Of a stretch of 9,887 nucleotides of DNA, positions 1-6,924 are shown one piece after another; position 1 is the first letter of the stretch, and each line of letters opens with the position of its first letter. The stretch is from the NCBI GenBank assembly GCA_002294285.1, contig DBFL01000047.1:1-9887 (forward strand), given 5' to 3'. Made by a program: the position numbers and the translations under genes. The stretch comes from Candidatus Neomicrothrix sp. UBA881. Its GTDB lineage: Bacteria > Actinomycetota > Acidimicrobiia > Acidimicrobiales > MedAcidi-G1. A model generated the notes under the pieces. The model was not told the DNA's origin and did not search any database. It was given only the letters and a program-made list of their open reading frames with translations.

Positions 1-1
1 C

Positions 2-166
2 GTAGTAGTCGGAGCGACCGTAGTTGTAGGTAAAGCTCTTTCGGGTCTCGCCTCATATAAGACCGGTCTAACTGCTGGTTCAGCTGCTCTAGCTGCTAAG
101 AGAAAGCCTAAGAAAAGGACAAAAATAATGCCTACAAGCTTTAAAGAAATCCTTCCCATTGCTTAA
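2..166 (+). CDS. 3' end of an unidentified protein, basic C-terminal tail (partial)
   Basis: An open frame enters from the left edge and runs 54 codons to a TAA. The visible part begins with a small, hydrophobic stretch rich in Val, Gly and Ala, then an Ala-rich segment, then a strongly basic patch (KRKPKKRTK), and ends in LPIA. This could be the last membrane segment and cytoplasmic tail of a membrane protein, but the fragment is too short to assign to a family. It lies 104 bases upstream of the first PLP-enzyme gene on the same strand. No convincing hairpin plus T-run terminator follows it; a short stem (TAGGG 180-184 with CCCTA 199-203) has no T-tract. It may be unrelated to the downstream operon. 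Confidence 0.4.
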   Translation, partial: VVVGATVVVGKALSGLASYKTGLTAGSAALAAKRKPKKRTKIMPTSFKEILPIA

Positions 167-270
167 GTTTTGCATTTCTTAGGGTGAAAAAAGTGGAGCC
201 CTAGCAACTCTTCACAATTTGTCTGCAATGTGAGTGATTTTGCTAGCAATATGAGCTGTAACCTGCATAT

Positions 271-1842
271 GTGGACTCATTACAAAAATCAGAAAATGGA
301 ATTGGCGCGTTTGAGCAACAAAAATTTGATCCGGAAACTTTTGATCTCAAAAGAGTCGGCCTTCACACGGACATTATCGATGAAAATAGATACAGAAGAA
401 GTGTCGAGCGCTTTCGTGATCAACAAATTGTGCTCCCTACCTTTTCAGAACTTGCAAATCCTGAAATTATCGATTCTGGACTGAAAGCCGAACTAAATGA
501 AATAGACAAAAATTCTGCTGATCCCAAAAATCTTTTTCGAGTTCATTGGCACAATGACCTAAACGGAAATTTCGTATCTTTACCTGATCACATCGTTCTA
601 CCAACAGAAATTACAGGGGTTAAAGCGCCTATTGCTCTGGCTTTCGGAAACCGATTTCCGATGATTACGGCACACAAAGTTTTAGCTGCTTATGCGTGTC
701 TAGTGCCAAGAGTTGTAACTGGTCAATTTGACCCTACTGAGCACCGAGCCATCTGGCCTTCAACAGGAAACTATGCAAGAGGTGGAGTGGCTATTTCACG
801 CCTTATGGGGTGTCGAGGTGTAGCTGTACTCCCTGAGAATATGAGTAAAGAGCGTTTCGAATGGTTAGATCGTTGGATAACCCATGACGATGATGTTATT
901 CGTACCACTGGTTCAGAAAGTAATGTTAAAGAAATCTATGATGCTTGTGCTGAACTAGAAAAGGATGAAACAAATTTCATTTTGAACCAATTTTCAGAAT
1001 TCGCAAATCATATTGGACACCATGAGGTAACGGGTCGGGCTCTGGAACGGATTTTTCTCAGCTACAAAGAGAAAAACGAAAATCTTCAACTCGCTGGCTT
1101 TGTTGCCGCTTCAGGATCTGCCGGAACACTAGGTGCTGGTGAACGCCTGAAGGAAAATCACGGAGCTAAAATCATCGCTGTTGAAGCACTGGAATGCCCA
1201 ACAATGCTCTATAACGGTTTCGGTGAACACAACATTCAAGGAATCGGCGACAAACACATCCCGTTGATACACAATGTGACTAACACTGATGTGATCGTAG
1301 GAATTAGTGATAAGGCAACCGATGGCTTAAATCTTGTTTTCACATCCGATGAGGGCAAATCTTTTCTAACTGACGAATTAGGCGCTTCGGCAGAGATCGT
1401 GGATCAACTTCGTCATTTTGGATTTTCTTCTACTTGCAATTTGCTAGCAGCTATTAAAACAGCAAAAGTTCTGGACTTAGGACCAGATGAAATGATTGTT
1501 ACAGTCGCTACAGATGGCTCTGAGCTCTATGAGAGTGAAAAAATAAGCCTCCTCGAAAGTGAATATTCGGGAGGTTTCAATTCAGAAGCTGCAAGTCAGA
1601 TAGTAAATGAACACCTTCTCGGAGCCGACACCAACCATGTGGAAGTTCTGGATGAAGTTGGGCGAAATAGAGTATTTAACCTTGGATATTACACCTGGGT
1701 TGAACAACAGGGAATTGAATTTTCAGACTTCGAGATAAGAAGAGATCAAGAATTCTGGAAACATATACAGAAACTAGCTCCCGCTTGGGATGACCTGATC
1801 AATGATTTCAATGCCCAAACAGGACTGCTTGAAACAAAGTGA
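271..1842 (+). CDS. Fold-type-II PLP-dependent enzyme (cysteine synthase/threonine synthase-like) with C-terminal extension
   Basis: A 523-residue cytosolic enzyme of the tryptophan-synthase-beta (fold type II) PLP superfamily, which does beta-elimination, beta-replacement or related chemistry on amino acids. Visible motifs: the presumed Schiff-base lysine K136 in ITAHKVLAAY, the cofactor-contacting Asn loop STGNYARGG (164-172), and the Gly-rich phosphate loop SGSAGTLGAG (281-290). An IQGIG motif (322-326) and TVATDGSELY (411-420) complete the core. About 100 residues follow (to 523), with an aromatic NLGYYTWVEQQG segment; this is longer than a usual cysteine synthase (300-350 residues). The start is GTG: an in-frame TAA at 259-261 excludes anything further upstream, and no clear ribosome binding site precedes it. 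It is co-transcribed with the second PLP enzyme. Exact substrate unknown; family assignment is strong. Confidence 0.88.
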   Translation: MDSLQKSENGIGAFEQQKFDPETFDLKRVGLHTDIIDENRYRRSVERFRDQQIVLPTFSELANPEIIDSGLKAELNEIDKNSADPKNLFRVHWHNDLNGNFVSLPDHIVLPTEITGVKAPIALAFGNRFPMITAHKVLAAYACLVPRVVTGQFDPTEHRAIWPSTGNYARGGVAISRLMGCRGVAVLPENMSKERFEWLDRWITHDDDVIRTTGSESNVKEIYDACAELEKDETNFILNQFSEFANHIGHHEVTGRALERIFLSYKEKNENLQLAGFVAASGSAGTLGAGERLKENHGAKIIAVEALECPTMLYNGFGEHNIQGIGDKHIPLIHNVTNTDVIVGISDKATDGLNLVFTSDEGKSFLTDELGASAEIVDQLRHFGFSSTCNLLAAIKTAKVLDLGPDEMIVTVATDGSELYESEKISLLESEYSGGFNSEAASQIVNEHLLGADTNHVEVLDEVGRNRVFNLGYYTWVEQQGIEFSDFEIRRDQEFWKHIQKLAPAWDDLINDFNAQTGLLETK

Positions 1843-3065
1843 ACTTATTGGACCAAAATTCCGGCTGGCTTGGACTGCCTTCTGAAGCAAATTGGGAAAT
1901 TGAAACTGACGAATCCGAATTAAATCCCTTTATCAGGCATCGGAAATTATTGTGGTCTTATGACTTAGCGAATACCAATGGATTAACTGACGAAGATTTT
2001 GTCAACCTTGTAAGAGACCTAGATGAAGAAGTTAGTCAAATAGCAAAAGTTGGCTTTAGAGAAACGCCGCTCGTGTATTTATCTGCCCTTTCAGAAGCTA
2101 TCGGTCAAAATGGTGGAATATGGGCGAAAAATGAAACCGTTAACGTAGGAGGCAGCCACAAAGCACGCCACCTTTTTGGCCTTGCTTTGCATCTTGAAAT
2201 CAAAGAGGTGCCGAAAAACAAACCACTTACAATAGCGTCTTGCGGAAATGCTGCCCTTGCAGCGTCGATCATTGCCAAAGCAGCTAAAAGGCCTCTAACA
2301 GTTAATGTCCCCACGTGGGCGGAAACTTCTCTTTTAGATGAACTCTCAAATAATGGGGCGCAAATACAAATCTGCGAGCGGAGAGACGGGGAATCAGGAG
2401 ATCCTTGTATTTTAAGATTCCGAGAATTACTGGATGAAGGAGCTCTGCCTTTCGGCTGTCAAGCGACAGAAAACATTTGGACGATCGATGGTGGGAAAAC
2501 TTTAGGTTTTGAATTATCTGATCAATTCAGAAAAACCAACTTGGAACCTGATCGGCTCCTTGTGCAAGTTGGTGGAGGGGCGTTGGCAAGTAGTGCTATG
2601 CAAGCTTTAACAGAAGCCAATGAGCTTGGAGTCTTAAAAACTAGACCATCCCTTAACACTGTCCAAGCGGAGGGATGCTCACCGCTTTTATTGGCATTCA
2701 ACCAAATAACGGCCAGTGACAACTATTCCGAATCTATTTCTGAAGCTATTTCAAACCCATTGAAGTACATGAAACCTTGGGAAAACCCTTCCTCTATTGC
2801 GACGGGAATACTTGATGACATCACCTATGACTGGATACCTTTGGTTTGGGACATGCTTATGGGCAGTAGGCCTGGAGGGCCGTTGAACGCAAGCGAAGAG
2901 GATATTATTTCAGCAAAAAATCTCATCGACATGCATACAGATATTTCTGCTAGTGCTACCGGAACAGCAGGACTTGCGGGTCTGCTCGCTGGGAAAAAAG
3001 ACGACTGCATCAGTTCTGAAGACTCAATAGTAATTCTATTAACAGGAATTGAAAGAGATTTTTAG
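1839..3065 (+). CDS. Threonine synthase-like fold-type-II PLP enzyme
   Basis: A 408-residue PLP enzyme, second in a tandem pair. The presumed Schiff-base lysine is K108 in VGGSHKARH, the substrate/cofactor Asn loop is SCGNAALAAS (134-143), and the Gly-rich phosphate loop is VGGGALASS (244-252). A WTIDGGKTLGFEL segment (214-226) and the C-terminal TGTAGLAGLL (374-383) and ILLTGIERD (399-407) resemble threonine synthase and threonine dehydratase relatives. It starts with GTG inside the stop of the upstream gene (GTGA, 4-base overlap), so translation is probably coupled. It differs clearly in sequence from the first PLP enzyme, so this is not a simple recent duplication. True threonine synthase activity is doubtful in this context; a lyase or beta-replacement enzyme is as likely. 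The gene ends 7 bases before the convergent thiamine-binding-type gene. Confidence 0.85.
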   Translation: MNLLDQNSGWLGLPSEANWEIETDESELNPFIRHRKLLWSYDLANTNGLTDEDFVNLVRDLDEEVSQIAKVGFRETPLVYLSALSEAIGQNGGIWAKNETVNVGGSHKARHLFGLALHLEIKEVPKNKPLTIASCGNAALAASIIAKAAKRPLTVNVPTWAETSLLDELSNNGAQIQICERRDGESGDPCILRFRELLDEGALPFGCQATENIWTIDGGKTLGFELSDQFRKTNLEPDRLLVQVGGGALASSAMQALTEANELGVLKTRPSLNTVQAEGCSPLLLAFNQITASDNYSESISEAISNPLKYMKPWENPSSIATGILDDITYDWIPLVWDMLMGSRPGGPLNASEEDIISAKNLIDMHTDISASATGTAGLAGLLAGKKDDCISSEDSIVILLTGIERDF

Positions 3066-3072
3066 ATAATCA

Positions 3073-3315
3073 TTAGATGGAAGTCACCTGAAGAGACACC
3101 CTATAAGCCCCGTTATCAATAGCCGTTTTAACCAAGTCGGAAACCAACTCAAAAACCTTCTCTTGATCACCAACCACTGTTGTGCCAAACGGTCCTATTT
3201 CTACATTAAGACCCGATTGTTGAGCCACATGGATAGCTTCCTTCACATGAGGACCCGGATCTCCTTCAGTAAATGGTTCAATTGTAAATTCAGCTTTTGC
3301 CTCTTCTGAACTCAT
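3073..3315 (-). CDS. Thiamine-binding-type small protein (MTH1187/YqgV, DUF77 family)
   Basis: An 80-residue protein that matches the MTH1187/YkoF-like thiamine-binding family: an N-terminal strand (AEFTIEPFT, 8-16), a helix (about 23-35), the signature GPFGTTVVGD (41-50), a second helix, and a closing strand GAYRVSLQV (69-77). Members are small ferredoxin-like proteins of about 95-100 residues that form oligomers and bind thiamine or related molecules; a role as ligand carrier or sensor rather than enzyme is usual. Its ATG follows the TAA of the creatininase gene directly (TAA|ATG), with an AGGA ribosome site (3323-3326) inside the upstream coding end, so the two are translationally coupled. 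The coupling suggests a functional link with the hydrolase. No thiamine biosynthesis gene lies nearby, so the ligand could be something other than thiamine. Confidence 0.8.
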   Translation of the reverse strand: MSSEEAKAEFTIEPFTEGDPGPHVKEAIHVAQQSGLNVEIGPFGTTVVGDQEKVFELVSDLVKTAIDNGAYRVSLQVTSI

Positions 3316-4089
3316 TTAGTTTTCCTGAAAATCAAAATTACTGATTTCACGAAGTTGACCGGCAAGCGATTCAACTGCTGATTCGAAAAGCTCTTTGCCT
3401 AATTCAGGATTTGCATCTGTGGGATCACCTATAAGACCCTCAGGTCCAAAATCCCTGCTTGTCCATCCGAATTGGACTTTGCCTCCAAATTTGACCCAAT
3501 CGTTTTCTGCCATCCATTCAGGCACACGACGGACAGCTTTTTCCATTTGAACTTCTCCTGGTCTCAAGTATGAAAAGACCGAAGTTTCATTCAATCCTCC
3601 GTGAATTCCCATCCCCAATTCCTCGACGGTGCTTGTACCCCCAGACGCCGGAGGCAATGAAGGGTGAACAAGAAAAGTTAATAACCCATGAGCAACACGT
3701 ATGTCTCGACATGCGGTAATCAGTAGAGACGTGTTTCCACCATGCCCATTCAAAAGTACCAATCTTCTAGCAGAGGTAGTGGCCACACATCTAGCGACAT
3801 CATCAAGAACACTGAGCATTGTTGTCGTGGTATACGAAAGAGTTCCCGATGACCATGTATGTTCATTTGACTTAGAAATGGACATCGTTGGGAGTAACCA
3901 TAAATCGATCTCTTCACCCACTTGATCAAGAAGAGCGTTCGACGTTTCCTCGGCTATTACTGCATCTACCGACATGGGTAAATGTGGACCATGCTGCTCA
4001 ATTGCACCTATAGGCAAAAGAATGACAGATTCCTCTGAAATGCATTCTGGAACATCTGGTCCAGTGATATCGGCGAGTTTTCCAGACAT
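3316..4089 (-). CDS. Creatininase-family metal-dependent amidohydrolase
   Basis: A 257-residue member of the creatininase family, whose known members hydrolyse cyclic or linear amides (creatinine amidohydrolase), deformylate FAPy in archaeal F420/riboflavin synthesis (ArfB) or cleave the mycofactocin precursor (MftE). Metal-site residues are recognisable: E31 and H33 in GAIEQHGPHLP, D42, H116 in LNGHGGNT, and E168 in GIHGGLNETS. The C-terminal GLIGDPTDANPELG is also typical. Length is normal for the family. The start is fixed: a TAG lies two codons upstream in frame, with only a close-set GGGG before the ATG. It sits 43 bases after ubiX and abuts the thiamine-binding-type gene. Likely cytosolic. 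Substrate unknown; the neighbours favour a small amide or ureide intermediate in a catabolic route. Confidence 0.88.
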   Translation of the reverse strand: MSGKLADITGPDVPECISEESVILLPIGAIEQHGPHLPMSVDAVIAEETSNALLDQVGEEIDLWLLPTMSISKSNEHTWSSGTLSYTTTTMLSVLDDVARCVATTSARRLVLLNGHGGNTSLLITACRDIRVAHGLLTFLVHPSLPPASGGTSTVEELGMGIHGGLNETSVFSYLRPGEVQMEKAVRRVPEWMAENDWVKFGGKVQFGWTSRDFGPEGLIGDPTDANPELGKELFESAVESLAGQLREISNFDFQEN

Positions 4090-4132
4090 CCCCTAAGGAT
4101 ATCTAAAGATGCCCTCTAACGTGATTTATCAA

Positions 4133-4717
4133 TCATTCACCCAAAGGTCCGGCCCATCTATCCATACCTTCAACCACTATTCCAGCTTGTTCCAATGTTC
4201 TTTTTGCAGTATGGGTAATTACTTCGTCAAGATCTCTGTGTTTGTTGTAAAAAGCAGGAACCGGAGGAAAAATCACTCCTCCCGTTTCCGCAACTTGCTG
4301 CATTAAACGCAAATGACCTAAATGGAGAGGGGTCTCCCTCACCATTAAAACCAAAGGTCTTTTCTCTTTTAAAGTCACATCAGCTGTCCTTGTAAGTAGG
4401 TCCGAACTATAAGAATTAGCTACAGCCGATAAAGTCCTAATTGAACAAGGAGCAATCACCATTCCATCACATGGAAAAGTTCCGCTAGCTGGACCTGCTG
4501 AAATGTCCTTAATCGGATATGTGTAATCAGCGAGCTCTTCAATCTGACTGGCAGAAAAATCGGTTTCCATTCCTATTGTCTGTTTTGCTGCATTTGTCAA
4601 AATTAAGTGAGTTTCAACTGTTTCAATTTCATTCAGGATTTCGAGAATCCGAATCCCGTATATAACTCCACTAGCCCCACTTATTCCAACAACTAGTCGA
4701 CGAAAATCTTCTTCCAT
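4133..4717 (-). CDS. ubiX: UbiX-family flavin prenyltransferase
   Basis: A 194-residue flavin prenyltransferase that attaches a dimethylallyl unit to FMN to make prenyl-FMN, the cofactor of UbiD-type decarboxylases. Motifs in order: GISGASG (11-17) at the FMN phosphate, TNAAKQTI (41-48), SAGPASGTFPCDGMVIAPCS (73-92), VRETPLHLGHLRLM (126-139) and FYNKHRDLDEV (157-167). The frame is open 42 codons further upstream to 4843, but the ATG at 4717 is preferred: it has a strong AAGGAG eight bases before it, it puts the conserved core close to the N terminus, and the family is about 190-210 residues. It heads a - strand operon with the creatininase and thiamine-binding-type genes, divergent from the operon containing its probable client, the UbiD-family gene at 6925-8271. 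Confidence 0.93.
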   Translation of the reverse strand: MEEDFRRLVVGISGASGVIYGIRILEILNEIETVETHLILTNAAKQTIGMETDFSASQIEELADYTYPIKDISAGPASGTFPCDGMVIAPCSIRTLSAVANSYSSDLLTRTADVTLKEKRPLVLMVRETPLHLGHLRLMQQVAETGGVIFPPVPAFYNKHRDLDEVITHTAKRTLEQAGIVVEGMDRWAGPLGE

Positions 4718-4821
4718 TGCTATTTCTCCTTGGAAAACATTTACCAAATGCATTAATAGCACGATTTCGTTCTGTAGTCCGACTGGGCATGAGCATCGTT
4801 TCCGATAGGTAAAATCAAAAT
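4718..4821. promoter_or_regulatory. Divergent promoter region between ubiX and the oxygenase operon
   Basis: A 104-base spacer between two divergent operons, so it should carry both promoters. On the + strand TAAAAT (4810-4815) is one base off the -10 consensus and ends six bases before the ATG at 4822, which would give a leaderless or near-leaderless transcript; no good -35 is seen 17 bases upstream. On the - strand, TGCTATTAA (extended -10 like, 4753-4761) lies about 35 bases before the ubiX start, again with a poor -35. No clear operator palindrome or riboswitch fold was recognised. The promoter elements are weak guesses; the regional assignment follows from gene orientation. Confidence 0.45.
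4726..4731 (-). promoter_or_regulatory. Ribosome binding site deciding the ubiX start
   Basis: AAGGAG on the - strand, with an 8-base spacer to the ATG at 4717-4715. It is the strongest Shine-Dalgarno-like match before any gene in the window. It supports the shorter UbiX and makes the 126 coding-frame bases upstream (to 4843) non-coding leader and promoter. Confidence 0.8.
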
Positions 4822-5679
4822 ATGGAAGTTGAATTAATGGCACGAAAATACATTGACGATGGCTATCTAGTTATTGAAGACATTTTTGACCCAAATACTA
4901 TCGAAAACATTAAGGCAGAAATCCCAAAGTTCTTAGACGGCACCTATCCAGTTAAAAATCCATCCGTTCAAGAAAACTCAAGCCTCTTAGCTGTTCACTT
5001 CCCTCACTGGGTTTCAGATCCAATTTTGGAGACTGTAAATCACGAAAAAATTAGGACCGTGTTGCAAGAAATCGTGGGGGCTCACCTGCCACATTGGGAT
5101 GGCAGAGTCAAATGCATGCAGTCGATGCTTTTTCTAAAACCCTCGGGATTCCCCGGACAAGCTTGGCATCAAGATGAACGTTTTATCGCTACCAGAGACA
5201 GGTCTCTTGTAGGTGTTTGGATCGCATTAGACGATGCAACAGTAGAAAATGGCTGTTTAAGAGTAATACCAGGAAGCCATAGAATGGGAAAACTTTGGCC
5301 AACTAGAACCCATGGCAACTCTGAAGAATTTGACCCTACAGACGAAAGTTTCGGGTTTGATTCAGATGATGAAAAAATTGTTGAACTGAAAGCCGGTTCG
5401 GCGGTTTTTTTCAACGGTTACTTACTTCACAGATCTCTTAGAAATAGCAGCAACATGAGTAGACGAGCTCTAGTTCACCATTACATGAACGCTTGGTCTA
5501 ACCTGCCTTGGCAAATAGGTGCTGAAAGGTTGGTCGACGCCGCAACGTATGATCATCGTATGATCGTTCCAGTTGTTGGCGAAGATCCTTATCCCGAAAA
5601 AGGAATCGAAGCTAATCCGAATGAAGTGTTCCTTAGACCATGGGGCAATGAAATGGAATGGGGTGAATGGGATGACTAA
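4822..5679 (+). CDS. Phytanoyl-CoA dioxygenase (PhyH)-like Fe(II)/2-oxoglutarate oxygenase
   Basis: A 285-residue non-haem iron oxygenase that would couple 2-oxoglutarate decarboxylation to hydroxylation of a substrate. It starts with the usual DDGYLVIEDIF segment (12-22). The iron facial triad is H116 and D118 in AWHQDERF plus H203 in YLLHRS; R214/R215 in SRRALVHHY would bind the 2-oxoglutarate carboxylate. The middle block ENGCLRVIPGSHRMG (142-156) is characteristic of PhyH proteins. A second ATG at 4837 (residue 6), preceded by GGAAG, is an alternative start. It opens a + strand operon; its last codons overlap the amidohydrolase start by 8 bases. Bacterial PhyH paralogues act on varied small molecules, so phytanate is not implied. 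Confidence 0.88.
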   Translation: MEVELMARKYIDDGYLVIEDIFDPNTIENIKAEIPKFLDGTYPVKNPSVQENSSLLAVHFPHWVSDPILETVNHEKIRTVLQEIVGAHLPHWDGRVKCMQSMLFLKPSGFPGQAWHQDERFIATRDRSLVGVWIALDDATVENGCLRVIPGSHRMGKLWPTRTHGNSEEFDPTDESFGFDSDDEKIVELKAGSAVFFNGYLLHRSLRNSSNMSRRALVHHYMNAWSNLPWQIGAERLVDAATYDHRMIVPVVGEDPYPEKGIEANPNEVFLRPWGNEMEWGEWDD

Positions 5680-6901
5680 AATCTTCCATAACGCTCGTTT
5701 AGAAAACGGCAAGTTGGTTGACCTTCACGTAAGCGACAACCACATTGATTACATCACTGAACTAGACAAATTTTCCTCTATCTCAAATGACGGTATAGAT
5801 CTTTGTGGTTGGCTGGTATTGCCAGGCATGGCTGAACCACATGCTCATCTAGACAAGGCTCTTACTGCTGAAAGCGTTCCAAACCCAGCTGGCGACTTGT
5901 CAGGTGCTATCGAAGCTTGGATTTCTGCAACCGCGCGAGGAGAAATAACCTATGAAGATACTGTCAGACGTGCAGCCGAAGCAATGCGCCTCCTTGCTTC
6001 CAAAGGAGTCACCGCAGTTAGAACACACGTGAATGTCATTTTAGGTTCCCGCGCTTTAGAGGCAGTGCACGAAGCTAAAAGACTTGTTCAAGGTTTGATA
6101 GATGTTCAGATAGTTGCTCTAACAATAAATCCTATGACTGGAGAAGAAGGAAAGGACCATCGACTGGCCTTGGAGAAAGCGATCGAAACAGGAGTGGACC
6201 TTGTTGGTGGGTGCCCTCATCTCGATCCTGATCCTTCTACATTAATCAAAGATGCATTAGACATAGCTGAAGATGCTGGCTTGGGAGTCGATTTACACGT
6301 AGATGAAATGCTTGATGAATCTGTTTTGACTCTTCACGATCTAGCTAAACAGGTTATGGATAGAGGTTTCGATAAACCTGTAACAGCCAGTCATTGCGTC
6401 ACTCTGGGTATGCAGAGCTTGAAAAAACAGAAAGAAGTAGCTGCCGATGTTGCTAAAGCGAATATTGCCGTTTTACCCCTACCTCAAACTAATCTTTTCC
6501 TTCAAGCAAGAGGAATAGCTACCGCTACACCTCGTGCTCTTACCGCCATTAAGGCCCTCAAAGAAGCAGGGGTCCTAGTTGCTGCTGGCGCTGACAATGT
6601 TCAAGATCCATTTAATCTTGTAGGACGTAGCGACCCTCTTGAAACAGCTTCACTCCTTGTTCTAGCAGCGCATGAGACACCTGAAATTGCCTACAAAATG
6701 GTTAGTACGGACGCCCGAAAGGCTATGAATCTTGAAATAGCAGATTTGTCACCTGGCTCATTGGCTGATTTCATTGCCATAGACGCCCCTTCAGTTAGGG
6801 GTGCTATCGCTGATGCCCCAATGTCCAGAAAGGTTTTTAAAAGCGGTGTTTTAATTTCCTCTTCGATGCAAACCACTGAAATGAGTCCAGAAGGACTTTA
6901 A
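5672..6901 (+). CDS. Cytosine deaminase (CodA)-like metal-dependent amidohydrolase
   Basis: A 409-residue amidohydrolase-superfamily enzyme closest by eye to E. coli cytosine deaminase. Metal ligands are H57 and H59 in EPHAHLDK, H209 in DLHVDE with the catalytic E212, H241 in TASHCV, and D308 in AAGADNVQDPF. The block AVRTHVNV (115-122) parallels CodA VRTHVDV. The CodA GHDD motif is GADN here, and the position of the CodA substrate-binding Gln (in QIVAFPQEG) reads QIVALTINP, so the substrate is probably not cytosine; a related cyclic amidine, aminotriazine or hydantoin-like ring is possible. The frame is open back to 5573, but the ATG at 5672 gives the normal CodA-like N terminus and overlaps the oxygenase stop by 8 bases, with GGGGTG upstream. 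Translational coupling with the oxygenase is likely. Confidence 0.87.
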   Translation: MTKIFHNARLENGKLVDLHVSDNHIDYITELDKFSSISNDGIDLCGWLVLPGMAEPHAHLDKALTAESVPNPAGDLSGAIEAWISATARGEITYEDTVRRAAEAMRLLASKGVTAVRTHVNVILGSRALEAVHEAKRLVQGLIDVQIVALTINPMTGEEGKDHRLALEKAIETGVDLVGGCPHLDPDPSTLIKDALDIAEDAGLGVDLHVDEMLDESVLTLHDLAKQVMDRGFDKPVTASHCVTLGMQSLKKQKEVAADVAKANIAVLPLPQTNLFLQARGIATATPRALTAIKALKEAGVLVAAGADNVQDPFNLVGRSDPLETASLLVLAAHETPEIAYKMVSTDARKAMNLEIADLSPGSLADFIAIDAPSVRGAIADAPMSRKVFKSGVLISSSMQTTEMSPEGL

Positions 6902-6924
6902 GCGAACTATTGATCTAAGATCTA

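Noticed and set aside
180..203. Short inverted repeat TAGGG/CCCTA considered as a terminator for the left-edge gene
   Set aside because: Only a 5-base stem with a 14-base loop and no T-run; likely chance.
230..484. 84-codon + strand open frame overlapping the start of the first PLP gene
   Set aside because: It overlaps the real PLP-enzyme frame for most of its length, has no recognisable motif, and is a shadow of it.
6912..6924. Direct repeat GATCTA-A-GATCTA just before the ubiD-family start
   Set aside because: Two six-base copies in an AT-rich gap are too short to claim as an operator; no matching copy seen before other operons.
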